Position numbers and translations under genes: made by a program
In this document: positions 53,896 to 63,717 of the stretch, one piece after another
Numbering within the stretch: the stretch's first letter is position 1
Layout of the letters: each line of letters starts with the position of its first letter
Notes under the pieces: model-generated
The model's database searches: none
Told to the model about the DNA's origin: nothing
The model's input: only the letters and a program-made list of their open reading frames with translations
Source: Io17-Chloro-G2 sp963663135
Lineage (GTDB): Bacteria > Chloroflexota > Dehalococcoidia > Lucifugimonadales > UBA3495
Length of the DNA: 64,000 bases
Assembly (NCBI GenBank): GCA_963663135.2
Contig: CAXXRM010000005.1
Location: forward strand, 1,612,001-1,676,000
Direction of reading: 5' to 3'

Positions 53896-54947
53896 TGACC
53901 GCTTCGAATGCTCCCAACAACCCCCTCGGCGGCGGTCATAGCACTGCCCTCGTGCGGGTGGAACGCCTTACCAAGCTGTTCCCGGTGACGAGGGGATTGT
54001 TCCGGCCCCCTTCCGCCCACGTGCACGCCGTTGACGACGTGAGCTTCGAGTTGTTCGAAGGAGAGAGCTTTGGACTGGTGGGGGAGTCGGGTTGCGGCAA
54101 GACCACCATAGGCAAGTTGTTGGTCAAGTTGATGGAACCAACCGGAGGGCGAATCCTTTTCCGGGACAGTGGTGAGCCATCCCCGGCGATAGACGGAGGC
54201 TTCAGGGATATCGTCGACACCAAGGGCAAGGGACTCAAGGAGTTCCGGCGTCGGGCTCAGATGATATTCCAAGACCCCTACGAGTCAATGAATCCACGCC
54301 GCACAATTTTTGACACGGTGGCCGAACCTTTGGTGGTGCAGGGCATAGGGGACTCCCTGGAGCGGCTGGAACGGGTCGGAAAGCTGTTGGAATTGGTCGG
54401 GTTGAGCCCGGCTTCGACGATGCTGTTTCGTTACCCCCACGAGTTGTCCGGCGGGCAGCGGCAGCGTGTGGCGATTGCCCGGGCGCTGGTGATCGAACCA
54501 ACTTTCGTCGTGGCGGACGAACCCACGTCAATGCTGGATATGTCCTTCAGCACCACCATCATGAACCTGATGTCGGGGCTGGCGCGGCAGTTAGGAGTAA
54601 CCTACCTTTACATCACCCACGACCTGGCGGTTGCCCGGTACATGTGCCAACGCATAGCGGTAATGTACCTGGGCAAAATTGTCGAACTGGCGGAAACCGA
54701 GGAATTGCTGTCCAACCCTCTTCATCCCTACACCCGGGCGCTCCTGTCAGCGGTTCCATCGCCAGATCCCGCATCCAAGCGCGAGCCGGTTGACATCCTT
54801 GGGGACGTGTCCACCCCGGTAAACCCCCACCCCAGGTGCCGCTTCCACGACCGCTGCCCCATGGCGGTACAGCAATGTTACGATGACCCACACCCTCCGA
54901 TGGAAGACCACGGCGGAGGGCACCTCGTAGCCTGTTACCGCGCGTAA
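53892..54947 (+). CDS. ABC importer ATPase, OppF/DppF type
   Basis: 351 residues. Walker A is GESGCGKTT, the signature LSGGQRQR, Walker B FVVADEPTSMLD, then YITHDLAVARYM. The C-terminal Cys motif CRFHDRCPMAVQQC is present. Two adjacent ATGs (53892 and 53895) could start it. Last gene of the operon, which is complete with a binding protein, two permeases and two ATPases. Confidence 0.94.
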   Translation: MMTASNAPNNPLGGGHSTALVRVERLTKLFPVTRGLFRPPSAHVHAVDDVSFELFEGESFGLVGESGCGKTTIGKLLVKLMEPTGGRILFRDSGEPSPAIDGGFRDIVDTKGKGLKEFRRRAQMIFQDPYESMNPRRTIFDTVAEPLVVQGIGDSLERLERVGKLLELVGLSPASTMLFRYPHELSGGQRQRVAIARALVIEPTFVVADEPTSMLDMSFSTTIMNLMSGLARQLGVTYLYITHDLAVARYMCQRIAVMYLGKIVELAETEELLSNPLHPYTRALLSAVPSPDPASKREPVDILGDVSTPVNPHPRCRFHDRCPMAVQQCYDDPHPPMEDHGGGHLVACYRA

Positions 54948-55044
54948 TGGGAACATACTCGCTTCCGCAGAAAAATGCCGGGCGTTCCTTCATCCCAGGT
55001 GTACCGGCCCCTCAGGTAACCAGAAGGGTGACGCGAGCGTGCGG

Positions 55045-56886
55045 CTACTGGGAGCGGCTCGCTCGCCTGGTAGGGGTGCCGGCGATATAGCCGGATAGGT
55101 TCAAAGCGGAATGGATCAGGCCGATGTGGGAGTAGGCCTGGGGAAAGTTGCCAAGCTGGCGGTTGGAGACCGTGTCGAACATCTCGGCGAACAGGCCCAA
55201 GTGGTTGGCCCGGTAGGTGATCATCTCGTGGAAGTAGTCTAAAGCGCGGTCGGTCTGGCCGGTGTAAATGAGGTTTCCGATCAGCCAGAAGCTGAGCAGA
55301 GAGAACGCTCCCTCCGGTTGACCCTCAAGTCCGTCATCCGTCTCTTCCGGAAGATACCGCCAGACCAGCGGGCCCTGGGTTAGCTCCCTTTCGATAGCGT
55401 CCAGGTTTTGGCGGATCCTGGGGTCATCCCGGGACACCAGGTCCAGAAACGGGATCATCAAGTTTGAAGCGTCCAAGGCCTCGCTGCCGTACCTCTGCCG
55501 GAAGGCCTGCTTGGACGAACTCCATCCCGAATCCAGGATTTCCGACTTGATGCGGTCGGCGGCCAATGACCAGCGTCGGAACATTTGCCGGTTTCCCCTG
55601 TTGGCGGCAATGTAGGAGGCGCGGTCCAGGGCCGCCCAGCACATTACCTTGGAATACACGAAGTGTTGCTGGTCTCCGCGCACTTCCCAAACGCCCCGGT
55701 CCCTGCGACGCCAATTGGCCATAACCGTTTCTGCAAGGGAGTGCACCAGTTCCCACGCGTCAGCCGATATCTCCCCGTGGAGCACCAGCAGGGAATGTAT
55801 GCAGAGAATGACCTCGCCGAATACGTCCAGTTGAAGGTGGCGGGCCGCGTCGTTGCCGATGCGGACCGGGCGGGATTCTTCGTAGCCGCTGAGGTGGTCC
55901 AGGGTGTATTCCCGGAGCGACGAATTGGGGGTGATGCCGTAAACGATACGCGTCTTGCGGCGGCCCAACTGGCACTGTTCCAGCAGCCAGTTCATGAAAC
56001 GGTCTGCACCGTAGACGTCACCCATGCGATAGAGAATGTCCACGGTGAAACTGGCGTCGCGCAGCCAGGAAAAGCGGTAGTCCCAGTTGCGGGAACCTCC
56101 AATGGTTTCCGGCAGGCTGGTGGTAGGCGCGGCAACGATGGCCCCGCTGCGCCGGTACATCATCAGGTGAAGCACGAGGAAGGAACGGACGACGTCGTCC
56201 CGCCAGAGCCCCTGGTAGTTCATTTTGGCAACCAGGGCCAGCCAGTAGCGCCTCGTCTCCTCCAGCCTCTGAGCGGTGCGGTAGCGTTCCACGCTGGCGG
56301 GACGCCCGTTGCCATAGGCCAGGACAAACGTCGCTGTCTGGCCTTGGGTTAGGGTGAAATCGCAGGTGACCCCCTGGCTGTCGCACTCGAGAGGTATGCT
56401 GGCAGCCAGGGTCATGGTCTGGCGGCCGCCATGTACTTTAACCGCGCCGCCGCCGGAATTGGTGCGCATCTCGCGAAAGTCGGGGACGACGCGGGCGTAG
56501 TCATGCCTGGGCTGGAAGTCGCAGCGCAGTTCCACTTCCCCGGAGCGGCAGGTCACCACCCGGTGGATTTCGTGGATAGAGTCGGGCGGCGTCAACGGGT
56601 TGTCGTCATCATCGTCGGCGATGGGCATAAAGTCCGTGACGGACACAACCCCTGTATCGGTCTGGAAAATAGTCTCCAGGATATTGGTGTCGGCCAGGTA
56701 TTCCTGCCGGGTCGCAACAGTGTACCTGTCAGGCCTGATGCGAAAGCGGCCTCCGGCCAATGGGTCGAGGATGGCGCCGAAAACGCTGGGAGAGTCGAAG
56801 CGCGGAAAGCAACACCAGTCAATGGAGCCGTCGGTCCCGACAAGCGCCGCCGAGGACATATCGCCTATCAGCCCATAGTGGTACAA
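55045..56886 (-). CDS. Glycoside hydrolase family 15 protein (glucoamylase/trehalase-like)
   Basis: A 613-residue cytosolic protein that begins YHYGLIGDMSSAALVGTDGS, the standard GH15 start with an N-terminal beta-sandwich domain (SIDWCCFPRFDSPSVFG). The (alpha/alpha)6 barrel has SLPETIGGSRNWDYRFSWLR, the catalytic-acid region RRDRGVWEVRG and the base-side region near GLFAEMFD. No signal peptide. The likely substrate is an alpha-glucan or trehalose; bacterial proteins of this form have been shown to do either. Confidence 0.9.
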   Translation of the reverse strand: MYHYGLIGDMSSAALVGTDGSIDWCCFPRFDSPSVFGAILDPLAGGRFRIRPDRYTVATRQEYLADTNILETIFQTDTGVVSVTDFMPIADDDDDNPLTPPDSIHEIHRVVTCRSGEVELRCDFQPRHDYARVVPDFREMRTNSGGGAVKVHGGRQTMTLAASIPLECDSQGVTCDFTLTQGQTATFVLAYGNGRPASVERYRTAQRLEETRRYWLALVAKMNYQGLWRDDVVRSFLVLHLMMYRRSGAIVAAPTTSLPETIGGSRNWDYRFSWLRDASFTVDILYRMGDVYGADRFMNWLLEQCQLGRRKTRIVYGITPNSSLREYTLDHLSGYEESRPVRIGNDAARHLQLDVFGEVILCIHSLLVLHGEISADAWELVHSLAETVMANWRRRDRGVWEVRGDQQHFVYSKVMCWAALDRASYIAANRGNRQMFRRWSLAADRIKSEILDSGWSSSKQAFRQRYGSEALDASNLMIPFLDLVSRDDPRIRQNLDAIERELTQGPLVWRYLPEETDDGLEGQPEGAFSLLSFWLIGNLIYTGQTDRALDYFHEMITYRANHLGLFAEMFDTVSNRQLGNFPQAYSHIGLIHSALNLSGYIAGTPTRRASRSQ

Positions 56887-57421
56887 GTTTGTTATAAGTC
56901 GCGGCTTGAGTAGAGTGAATTTGAATTTATCACCGGATTATAGAAATACGCAACGACGGAGAGAACCCAATTCGACAAGATTTGCTATTCAGCGGCGTCT
57001 GGACGCAGTCCTTCGAGAATGCTGGTGAATCGGGCGTACAATCCCCTGCTGAACAACCGGAGACAAACACGGGATTATCCACGCTGAATTGACGCTGCTT
57101 CGCCCCAAGTCACCCCAAATTCGTTGCGTGCCACGAAAGCAAGGGCGTTACAGGCCGCCACCAGTGAGACGACCTGTCATCATGTCATTCGTAGCCCACC
57201 ATTTCCAGCCTACTGGCGCCTCAGCAAAAACTGATACCAAAACTGATACATCGTTGCCGCGCCAGCCCTTTAGCAGACCGTCATGTGGCGGGATAATCGT
57301 AAATCGAACCGTCGCCTCCCCGGAAACCACTACGTTTCTGTCCGCGAAATTTCTTGGCACGGTTGGCCCCGGCCCACCGTGGCGGCATTTGCCGGACGCA
57401 ACCTTCGTTGAGGTGTAACTG
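56887..57421. other. Intergenic region between two divergent genes
   Basis: Presumably contains promoters for the GH15 and permease genes. A short direct repeat, AAAACTGATACC/AAAACTGATACA, lies at 57226-57250. The frames crossing this region (57089-57418) lack an RBS and resemble no family known to me. Confidence 0.4.
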
Positions 57422-59165
57422 TTGACTGCGGCCCACGTAAACGAAAACATTCGGTATGAACCGGACGAGATTCCTCCGCCCTTAGTGGCCATTGGATCCG
57501 GCTTTCACGCCGCCATGATCATCGTGCCGGGGTTGGTTTTGACCGTGGTCATTGTCGCCCGGATTGCCGGGCAGCCCGACAGCTACCTGTCTTGGGGGGG
57601 TCTTTGCCGCGCTGATAATCTGCGGGGCCACCACCATCCTCCAGGCCGTACGGGTCGGCCCGGTCGGGGCCGGGCATGTGCTCATTATGGGCACATCAGG
57701 TGCTTTCATCGCGGTCTGCGTCGCTGCCCTGGTGGAAGGCGGCCCTTCCACGATGGCGAGTCTCATCATCGTGTCGTCGCTGTTTCAGTTCCTGCTGGCA
57801 TCTCGCCTCTCGCTGCTTCGGCGGATATTCACACCGGTCGTCTCCGGCACGGCGATCATGTTAATACCGGTCACGGTGATGCCGATTGTGTTCGATACTC
57901 TGAAGGACGTGCCCGATGGGGCGTCACCGGCTGCTGCGCCAGCGGTAGCGATAGTTACCCTGGGTATCATCGCGGCGCTGGTGCTGCGAGCGCCGGCAGC
58001 GTGGCGGCTATGGTCGCCGGTCATCGGCATAGTGGCGGGTTGTTCAGTGGGCGCGTTCTTCGGGTTGTACGACGTGCAGCATGTGCTGGAAGCGCCTTGG
58101 GTCGGCGTTCCCCTGAGCGGATGGCCGGGAGTCGATCTGACCCCGGGTGTAGAGTTCTGGGCGCTGCTACCGGCGTTCATCGTGGTTACCCTGATAGGTG
58201 CCATAGAAACCATCGGCGACGGATTGGGCATTCAACGGGTTTCCCGGCGCAGGCCGAGGGCAACCGATTTTCGCGTTGTGCAGGGTGCGCTCAACTCTGA
58301 CGGAGTGGGCAATCTGCTCTCCGGCATCGCAGGGACGTTGCCCAATACAACCTACTCAACCAGTATTTCCCTTGCTGAGGTCACGGGAATCGCCGCGCGT
58401 CGAGTGGGTGTTGCCATCGGCGTCATGTTCCTGGCCTTGGCATTCTTCCCCAAGTTCACAGGTTTATTGGTCGCTATCCCCGGCCCTGTGGCGGGGGCCT
58501 ACTTCATTGTTCTTTTGGGGCTGCTCTTTGTACAGGGTATGAGGATTATCGTCCAAGACGGTATTGATTACCGTAAGGCCACCGTTGCGGGATTGGCATT
58601 TTGGATCGGTGTGGGATTCCAGAACCAACTAGTCTTTCCGGCACTGCTGGGAGAAGGAGTTTTGGCCGTGTTGCTCGGCAACGGAATGACCTCCGGCGCT
58701 ATCGTCGCAATCATATTCATGGTGTTCATGGAGCTGACGAGCCCGAGGCGCCGCAGTCTGGAGGTTGCGTTGGATACGGACGCACTGCCAATGATGTACG
58801 AGTTCCTGCGGGGGTTCGCGTCGAGCAGGGGATGGAACGCCGCTTCCGCGGACCGGCTGGTCCTCGTGGGAGAGGAGACGCTGTCGAGCCTGCTGTCGGA
58901 AGCGGACGTTGACTCCACAGAGAATAAAGAGCGGCGTTTGGTGGTTACCGCCCGCCCCAACGGCCGCGGTGCGGAATTGGAGTTCGTGTCGGCAGCCGAG
59001 GGTGAGAATCTGGAGGACCGCCCGTCGTATCTGGGAGAAACCCCGGATATACCGGACGAACGGGAGATATCCTTCCGTCTGTTGCGGTACTACGCGTCTT
59101 CGGTGCGCCACCAGAAATATCATGGCGTGGACATAGTTACGGTGGACGTCGATGGCCCGCGCTAG
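57422..59165 (+). CDS. SLC23 (xanthine/uracil) permease with C-terminal ATPase-like domain, frameshifted in a G7 run
   Basis: The N-terminal frame starts with TTG behind GAGGTG (EPDEIPPPLVAIGSGFHAA). At 57594-57600 a run of seven G shifts the frame; with six G the sequence reads YLSWGVFAALIICGATT and continues as one protein of about 580 residues. Twelve to fourteen helices, with LIGAIETIGDGLGIQRVS and LNSDGVGNLLSGIAGTLPNT being SLC23 signatures. The last ~140 residues (from SPRRRSLEVALDTDALP) are soluble; SADRLVLVGEETLSSLL resembles the N-box of GHKL ATPases. It would import a nucleobase or related anion. Confidence 0.82.
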
Positions 59166-59290
59166 CGCCGCCCCGTTACGTCCCTTCCGGCGCTTTTAAT
59201 ATAGGCAGCTTCTTGCGCGAGGTAAGGCGTTGCTTGGTGACCTCACTCCCATGCGGCCTGGGATGCCGCGCGCCAGGGTGTTTTGATTGC
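59166..59290. other. Spacer after the permease gene
   Basis: No gene recognised. The gap to 60277 as a whole is noncoding by my reading. Confidence 0.3.
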
Positions 59291-59296
59291 CCACCG

Positions 59297-59440
59297 TCAT
59301 TTCCGCGGTAGCGGGTACCCAGAAAATCCTTGTGAATATCCTCGCCCGCGCTCACCCAGGGCACTATTGCCATGACCACCGTCTTGCCCCACAAACGGGA
59401 ATTTCGATCCCCCGCTGCGTCGGGAACGGCGTGTTGAGGG
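59297..59440. repeat. Degenerate interspersed repeat (family member 4)
   Basis: Opens with GTCATTTCCGCGGTAGCGGG and closes with an inverted CGGGAATTTCGATCCCCCGC followed by TGCGTCGGGAACGGCG. The ends match the other members; the core is different. Confidence 0.55.
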
Positions 59441-60277
59441 CGGTTATTGAAAACCGAAAGACCTTGTACTTCGCGTCGTGGCCTTTTCATTTTCCCCCTC
59501 ATCGGCATATATATGGGGATGCCGATACTCTCCAACTCCGACCCACACTCAAATCCGCACCCGTCTCTAATCAACACTCCAGCCGGAAACCACTGCCAAT
59601 ACCCCCTCCCATTCCCGAACCGAACTCTCTATCATCTACATCACGCAATGTCGCCTCCCTGGGACTCGGTGACTCAAGGATCAGCCATGCTAACCATGAA
59701 TCACGCCGCACTAACCGGCTCGAAATGGACCGTCCCCACCGGACCGGCCCAGCCATAGAATGTCCCAAAATCTCGCCGCTTTTGACAATCTCAGACCGAC
59801 CGGCCCAAATGCAAAATGTCCCAGAATGTCCGGAAATGTCCCGCAATGTCGAAATTTTTAGGAGTCCCAAACTCAGCCCACAGGCCCTCTCCCGCGTTTG
59901 CCATGAAAATCGCCTATTTTCATAGGGAAGACCGGGGGACTATTGTCATGCCTATGACGGGGAAGTATGAAAACACCCTGTACTGCGCGTCGGTCGGCGT
60001 GTTCAAAGAAGACTGTGTCCTATATTATTAGTTGTCGAAACAGAGGAATTCGTCACGAACCAGGGCATCGGCAGGCCTTGAGAAGACCCCGGGAACCTCA
60101 CTTGATTTGGCCCCAATCCTGTCTAACTTACTGGGCAATCCCACATTGGGAGCACGGTTTTGTACGCATGTCGCAACATTCAATCCCGCCCCACCAGGTC
60201 TGAACAGTTACGATGGCCCTGGAGTTGTTCCCTGTATCAGTATCCAGTCGATAGAAACTTAGCTCGGGCAGACTAAA
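59441..60277. other. Intergenic region upstream of the ABC-F gene
   Basis: No convincing gene. The longest frame (59287-59925) runs through the repeat and is rich in Pro, Ser and Arg without an RBS. It contains a phased short repeat at 59814-59851 and probably the ABC-F promoter. Confidence 0.4.
59814..59851. repeat. Four AATGTC direct repeats with exact 10-bp spacing
   Basis: AATGTC begins at 59815, 59825, 59835 and 59845, each followed by CC or CG and two or three variable bases. A fifth copy, AATGTCCC, lies apart at 59759. The spacing is one helical turn. Confidence 0.75.
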
Positions 60278-62260
60278 ATGCTATTTGCATCCGACATCAG
60301 TAAAGCCTACTCGAACAGGACCCTGTTCAGCGGGCTAACATTAAGCGTCGCCGCCGGGGACCGTATAGCGCTGATAGGCCCAAACGGCTCCGGGAAGACC
60401 ACCCTCATGGACATTCTTGCCGGCGATACTGCTCCGGAAACCGGGACCATAATCAGGCAGCGCAACGTCACAATGGGCTATCTCAAGCAGGAACCGGCAT
60501 CGTTTACGGGCAAACCTCTACTCCAGGAAGTGTTGGACGCCGGTTCGGAAGTGAATGTCTTCATGGACCGGATCGCCGCAATACGGGAAGACCTGTCATC
60601 AGAGACTGACCCCGTTAAACAGGACGATCTGGCTCAACGCCTCAGCCAGCTAGATAAGGAGTTGGAAGCCGCAGGGGGAAGCAACCGGGAGCACGAGGCC
60701 AAGGCCATCCTTTCGGGCCTGGGCTTTAAGCAGGGCGACTTTGTCCGGCCCATGAGCGAGTTCAGCGGTGGCTGGGTCATGCGGGCCGGCCTTGCAGGGA
60801 TGCTGTTCAGGAAGCCCGACCTGTTGCTGCTTGACGAGCCGACCAACCACCTCGACCTCGATGCAAACCTTTGGTTTGAGAAGTACCTCACCGGTTTTCA
60901 AGGGGGCGTAATCGTCACTTCTCACGACCGCGCCTTTCTGAACCAGGTGGCAACCAAGGTTCTTGCCATTGAACCGGACGAGGTGTCGCTCCTCAGGGGC
61001 GACTATGACGACTACCTGGTTGTACGCGAACGCTCCCTCCAGGTCAAGCGAGCTGCAGCCGCCAGGCAGGAACGTGAAGTGCAACAGCAGATGCGCTTTA
61101 TCGAACGTTTTCGCTCCAAGGCAAGGAAAGCCAGCCAGGTGCAAAGCCGTTTGAAGCAACTTGAGAAGATGCAGCCTATCGAGTTGCCAAGGGCCACCAA
61201 GAAAATCCACTACTCGTTCCCTGAGCCGTCGCGCAGCGGTTCCCAGGTCATATCGCTGACCAACGTGAGCAAGTCCTACGGCGATAACGCGGTATACCGA
61301 GGCATGAACCTGGAGCTTTCCCGCGGCGACCGCGGCGCCCTGGTCGGACCGAACGGCGCCGGAAAGACCACTATGTTGAAGATACTCGCCGGCGTCCTTC
61401 CATTCGATGAGGGAGAAAGGAAGACTGGATACAACGTAGTCACGGCCTATTACGCACAGCACGTGCTTGAACTCCTAAACCCGAACAACACGGTCATTGA
61501 GGAAGTGCAACAGATCGCGCCGGCGGAGTCGGAGCAGAACCTGCGCACCACCCTCGGCGGCTTCTTGTTCAGTGGGGACGATGTCCGCAAGCCAATTTCG
61601 GTGCTGTCCGGCGGGGAAAAGGCGCGGGTGGCTCTGGCCAAGCTCCTGCTACAGCCTAGCAACCTGCTCCTTATGGATGAGCCAACCAACCATCTGGACA
61701 TCGCTTCCCGGGAGATACTTGCCGACGCCCTTGGCGACTATCGCGGCACCATTTGTTTCATAACCCACGATCGAACCCTCATACGGCAGGTGGCCAACAA
61801 GATTATTGAAATAGACGGCGGCCAACCGACGGTCTTCCCCGGCGACTACGACGGCTATCTGTACTGGAAGCAGACCGGTCCCGTTAATAAGAACGCCAAT
61901 TCAACAGCCAACGGAACGACCGGTGATGCTTCGAGGCAGGGACCGAACAGAAGACGCTCCGGTCGGCCAATCAGCCCGGAAGAAGAGCAGCAGCGATCGC
62001 TTGGCAGAGAGGCGCGAAGGCTGGCGATGCGGATTGAAGAGATAAACGTGTCGCTGGTTGACCGCGAAGCCCGCATAGCAGAGTTGGAGGCCATGTTCTC
62101 CAAACCTGACCAGTTTGCCGAACCGGCTCAGATTGCCGCTTCAGGAGAGCAGTACCGTGTGCTCAAAGAGGAGGCGCAATCGCTCTGGGAGGAGTGGGAG
62201 AGGTTGTCGCTGGATGCGGAGAGCATTGACAGCCGGTTGGTGAGTATGAAGGCTGGTTAG
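60278..62260 (+). CDS. ABC-F family ATPase
   Basis: A soluble tandem ABC protein of 660 residues that acts on the ribosome in known members (translation factors or antibiotic protection). Domain 1 has Walker A GPNGSGKTT, signature FSGGWVMR and Walker B LLLLDEPTNHLD; the linker (~245-305) is rich in Arg, Gln and Lys. Domain 2 has GPNGAGKTT, LSGGEKARV and LLLMDEPTNHLD. The C-terminal extension from residue ~560 is a coiled coil (RRLAMRIEEINVSLVDREARIAEL), as in Uup/YdiF-like members. No membrane helices. Confidence 0.93.
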   Translation: MLFASDISKAYSNRTLFSGLTLSVAAGDRIALIGPNGSGKTTLMDILAGDTAPETGTIIRQRNVTMGYLKQEPASFTGKPLLQEVLDAGSEVNVFMDRIAAIREDLSSETDPVKQDDLAQRLSQLDKELEAAGGSNREHEAKAILSGLGFKQGDFVRPMSEFSGGWVMRAGLAGMLFRKPDLLLLDEPTNHLDLDANLWFEKYLTGFQGGVIVTSHDRAFLNQVATKVLAIEPDEVSLLRGDYDDYLVVRERSLQVKRAAAARQEREVQQQMRFIERFRSKARKASQVQSRLKQLEKMQPIELPRATKKIHYSFPEPSRSGSQVISLTNVSKSYGDNAVYRGMNLELSRGDRGALVGPNGAGKTTMLKILAGVLPFDEGERKTGYNVVTAYYAQHVLELLNPNNTVIEEVQQIAPAESEQNLRTTLGGFLFSGDDVRKPISVLSGGEKARVALAKLLLQPSNLLLMDEPTNHLDIASREILADALGDYRGTICFITHDRTLIRQVANKIIEIDGGQPTVFPGDYDGYLYWKQTGPVNKNANSTANGTTGDASRQGPNRRRSGRPISPEEEQQRSLGREARRLAMRIEEINVSLVDREARIAELEAMFSKPDQFAEPAQIAASGEQYRVLKEEAQSLWEEWERLSLDAESIDSRLVSMKAG

Positions 62261-62373
62261 GCCGGCAACTCCGGTTCCGGTGGCTGTTCGGGACACACGA
62301 CGACCCCTGCTAGCGAGAACTCGGCACGCTCAAAGGCTTGGCGGCGACCAGAGCGCTGGCAGAATCCGGCGGA

Positions 62374-63717
62374 CTAGGGGTCAAGCCGGAAAATCCCTGA
62401 ATTCTGGGACAGGACGTACAGTTCCCCATTCCGGCCCTGGCCGAAGGACGTAATCCTCAGGCCGGTGTCGGCCAACAGGAGGAATTCAGTCACTGCGTGG
62501 CCGTCGTAGCGGAGAGCCCATATCTGGCCTGAGCAGTAATCGGCGAAAACATAGGCTCCATATAGCGATGGAACCCTATCTCCCCGATAGACGTAACCTC
62601 CGATGACCGAGCAGGCCTCAGCCGTTGGATACTCCCACACGGGGAGGACCGTTCCGCTGGGGTCGCAGGATGCGGGTGGAGAAAAACACCGGGTACCCTC
62701 CAGAGTGTTCCAGCCATAGTCTCCGCCCCGTTCCACTAGGTCCACCTCTTCCAGGCTGTTCTGACCCACGTCACCGGCCCACAGTTCGCCCGTTTCCCGG
62801 TCGAAAGTGAACCGCCAGGGGTTACGCAAGCCGTAAGCCCAGATCTCCCCGCGGGAATTGACGTCACCGAAAAGCGGGTTGTCGGAGGGCGTTGTGTATC
62901 GGTAAGCAACATTGGACTCTGACACGTCGATTCGCAGGATGGACCCCAGAAGGGTGCTCGTATTCCGGCCGTGACCCATCGGGTCTCCCGCCGACCCGCC
63001 GTCTCCTAAACCGATGTACAGGAACCCGTCTGGACCGAAGGCCAATTGTCCCCCGTTATGGTTGCGGAAGGGCTGCTCGATTTCCATGATCATCAGTTCG
63101 CTGTCCGGGTCAGCCAGTCGACCGTCGTCGCTCAACCCGAAACGGGAAACCACCGACCGGCGCGGCCCGGAAGCTGAGTAGTAGGTGTAGAAATAGCCGT
63201 TTTCGTGGAACTGCGGGTCGAAAGCCAACCCCAACAGACCCTCCTCTGAGCCCGCGTCGTTCACCCGGTCGCGGATGTCCAGGAAAACCTCGGCCTCGGC
63301 GGCGTCCTGTTCGTTGGCAAACGCGAGCACCCGGCCTGACTGCTCCGTCGCAAACAGGCGGTCATCTCCGGCGGCCGGTTGGACAAGGTTGGTGAGACCG
63401 CGAAAGTCCAGGTTCTTGAACGCCCGCGCTACCGTCAAGGGTTGCAGCCGCGGCGGATCAGGCTTGGGTGCAGGTGTGCGTGCACGCGTAGGTGCATGCG
63501 TGGGTGTAACCGTGGGTGCAACCGTGGGTGCAACCGTGGAAACCAGCGGGATGGAAGTATCCGCGCGAGTTGGCGAAGTTTCGGCGCTCGGGAGGGAGGT
63601 TGGAATGGGAACAGGTGTGGCGCCAACCGGAGCAGTTGTCCCTTCACCGCAGCCCACACTAGAGAAACCAATGGCGACGAACGCCAGCACCGCGAACAAT
63701 CTAAGTCTCAAAAACAT
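62374..63717 (-). CDS. PQQ-type sugar (aldose/sorbosone) dehydrogenase lipoprotein
   Basis: A 447-residue exported protein. The start at 63717 (MFLRLRLFAVLAFVAIG) gives a signal peptide with lipobox SSVGC; the longer frame to 63930 adds a non-signal-like stretch. A Pro/Thr linker is partly made of a 12-bp repeat. The six-bladed propeller of the GSDH family has FATEQSGRVLAF, EEGLLGLAFDPQFHENGYFYTYY, NHNGGQLAFGPDGFLYIGLGDGG and YGLRNPWRFTFDRETGELW. It oxidises sugars with PQQ in known members; PQQ synthesis genes are not in the window. Confidence 0.9.
   Translation of the reverse strand: MFLRLRLFAVLAFVAIGFSSVGCGEGTTAPVGATPVPIPTSLPSAETSPTRADTSIPLVSTVAPTVAPTVTPTHAPTRARTPAPKPDPPRLQPLTVARAFKNLDFRGLTNLVQPAAGDDRLFATEQSGRVLAFANEQDAAEAEVFLDIRDRVNDAGSEEGLLGLAFDPQFHENGYFYTYYSASGPRRSVVSRFGLSDDGRLADPDSELMIMEIEQPFRNHNGGQLAFGPDGFLYIGLGDGGSAGDPMGHGRNTSTLLGSILRIDVSESNVAYRYTTPSDNPLFGDVNSRGEIWAYGLRNPWRFTFDRETGELWAGDVGQNSLEEVDLVERGGDYGWNTLEGTRCFSPPASCDPSGTVLPVWEYPTAEACSVIGGYVYRGDRVPSLYGAYVFADYCSGQIWALRYDGHAVTEFLLLADTGLRITSFGQGRNGELYVLSQNSGIFRLDP
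63475..63540 (-). repeat. 12-bp tandem repeat in the dehydrogenase linker
   Basis: Plus strand CGTGGGTGTAAC at 63499-63510, then CGTGGGTGCAAC twice and a partial unit, with degenerate units before. It encodes a Val-Ala-Pro-Thr repeat in the lipoprotein linker. All units are 12 bp, so the frame holds. Confidence 0.85.

Noticed and set aside
57089..57492. Short opposing frames before the permease
   Set aside because: Neither strand shows an RBS, a family match or protein-like composition.
59814..59851. CRISPR array
   Set aside because: Units are 6-10 bp with no spacers; no other array-like pattern exists in the window.
59287..59925. 212-codon plus-strand frame
   Set aside because: Begins in a repeat, is Pro/Ser/Arg-rich, lacks an RBS and includes the phased short repeat.
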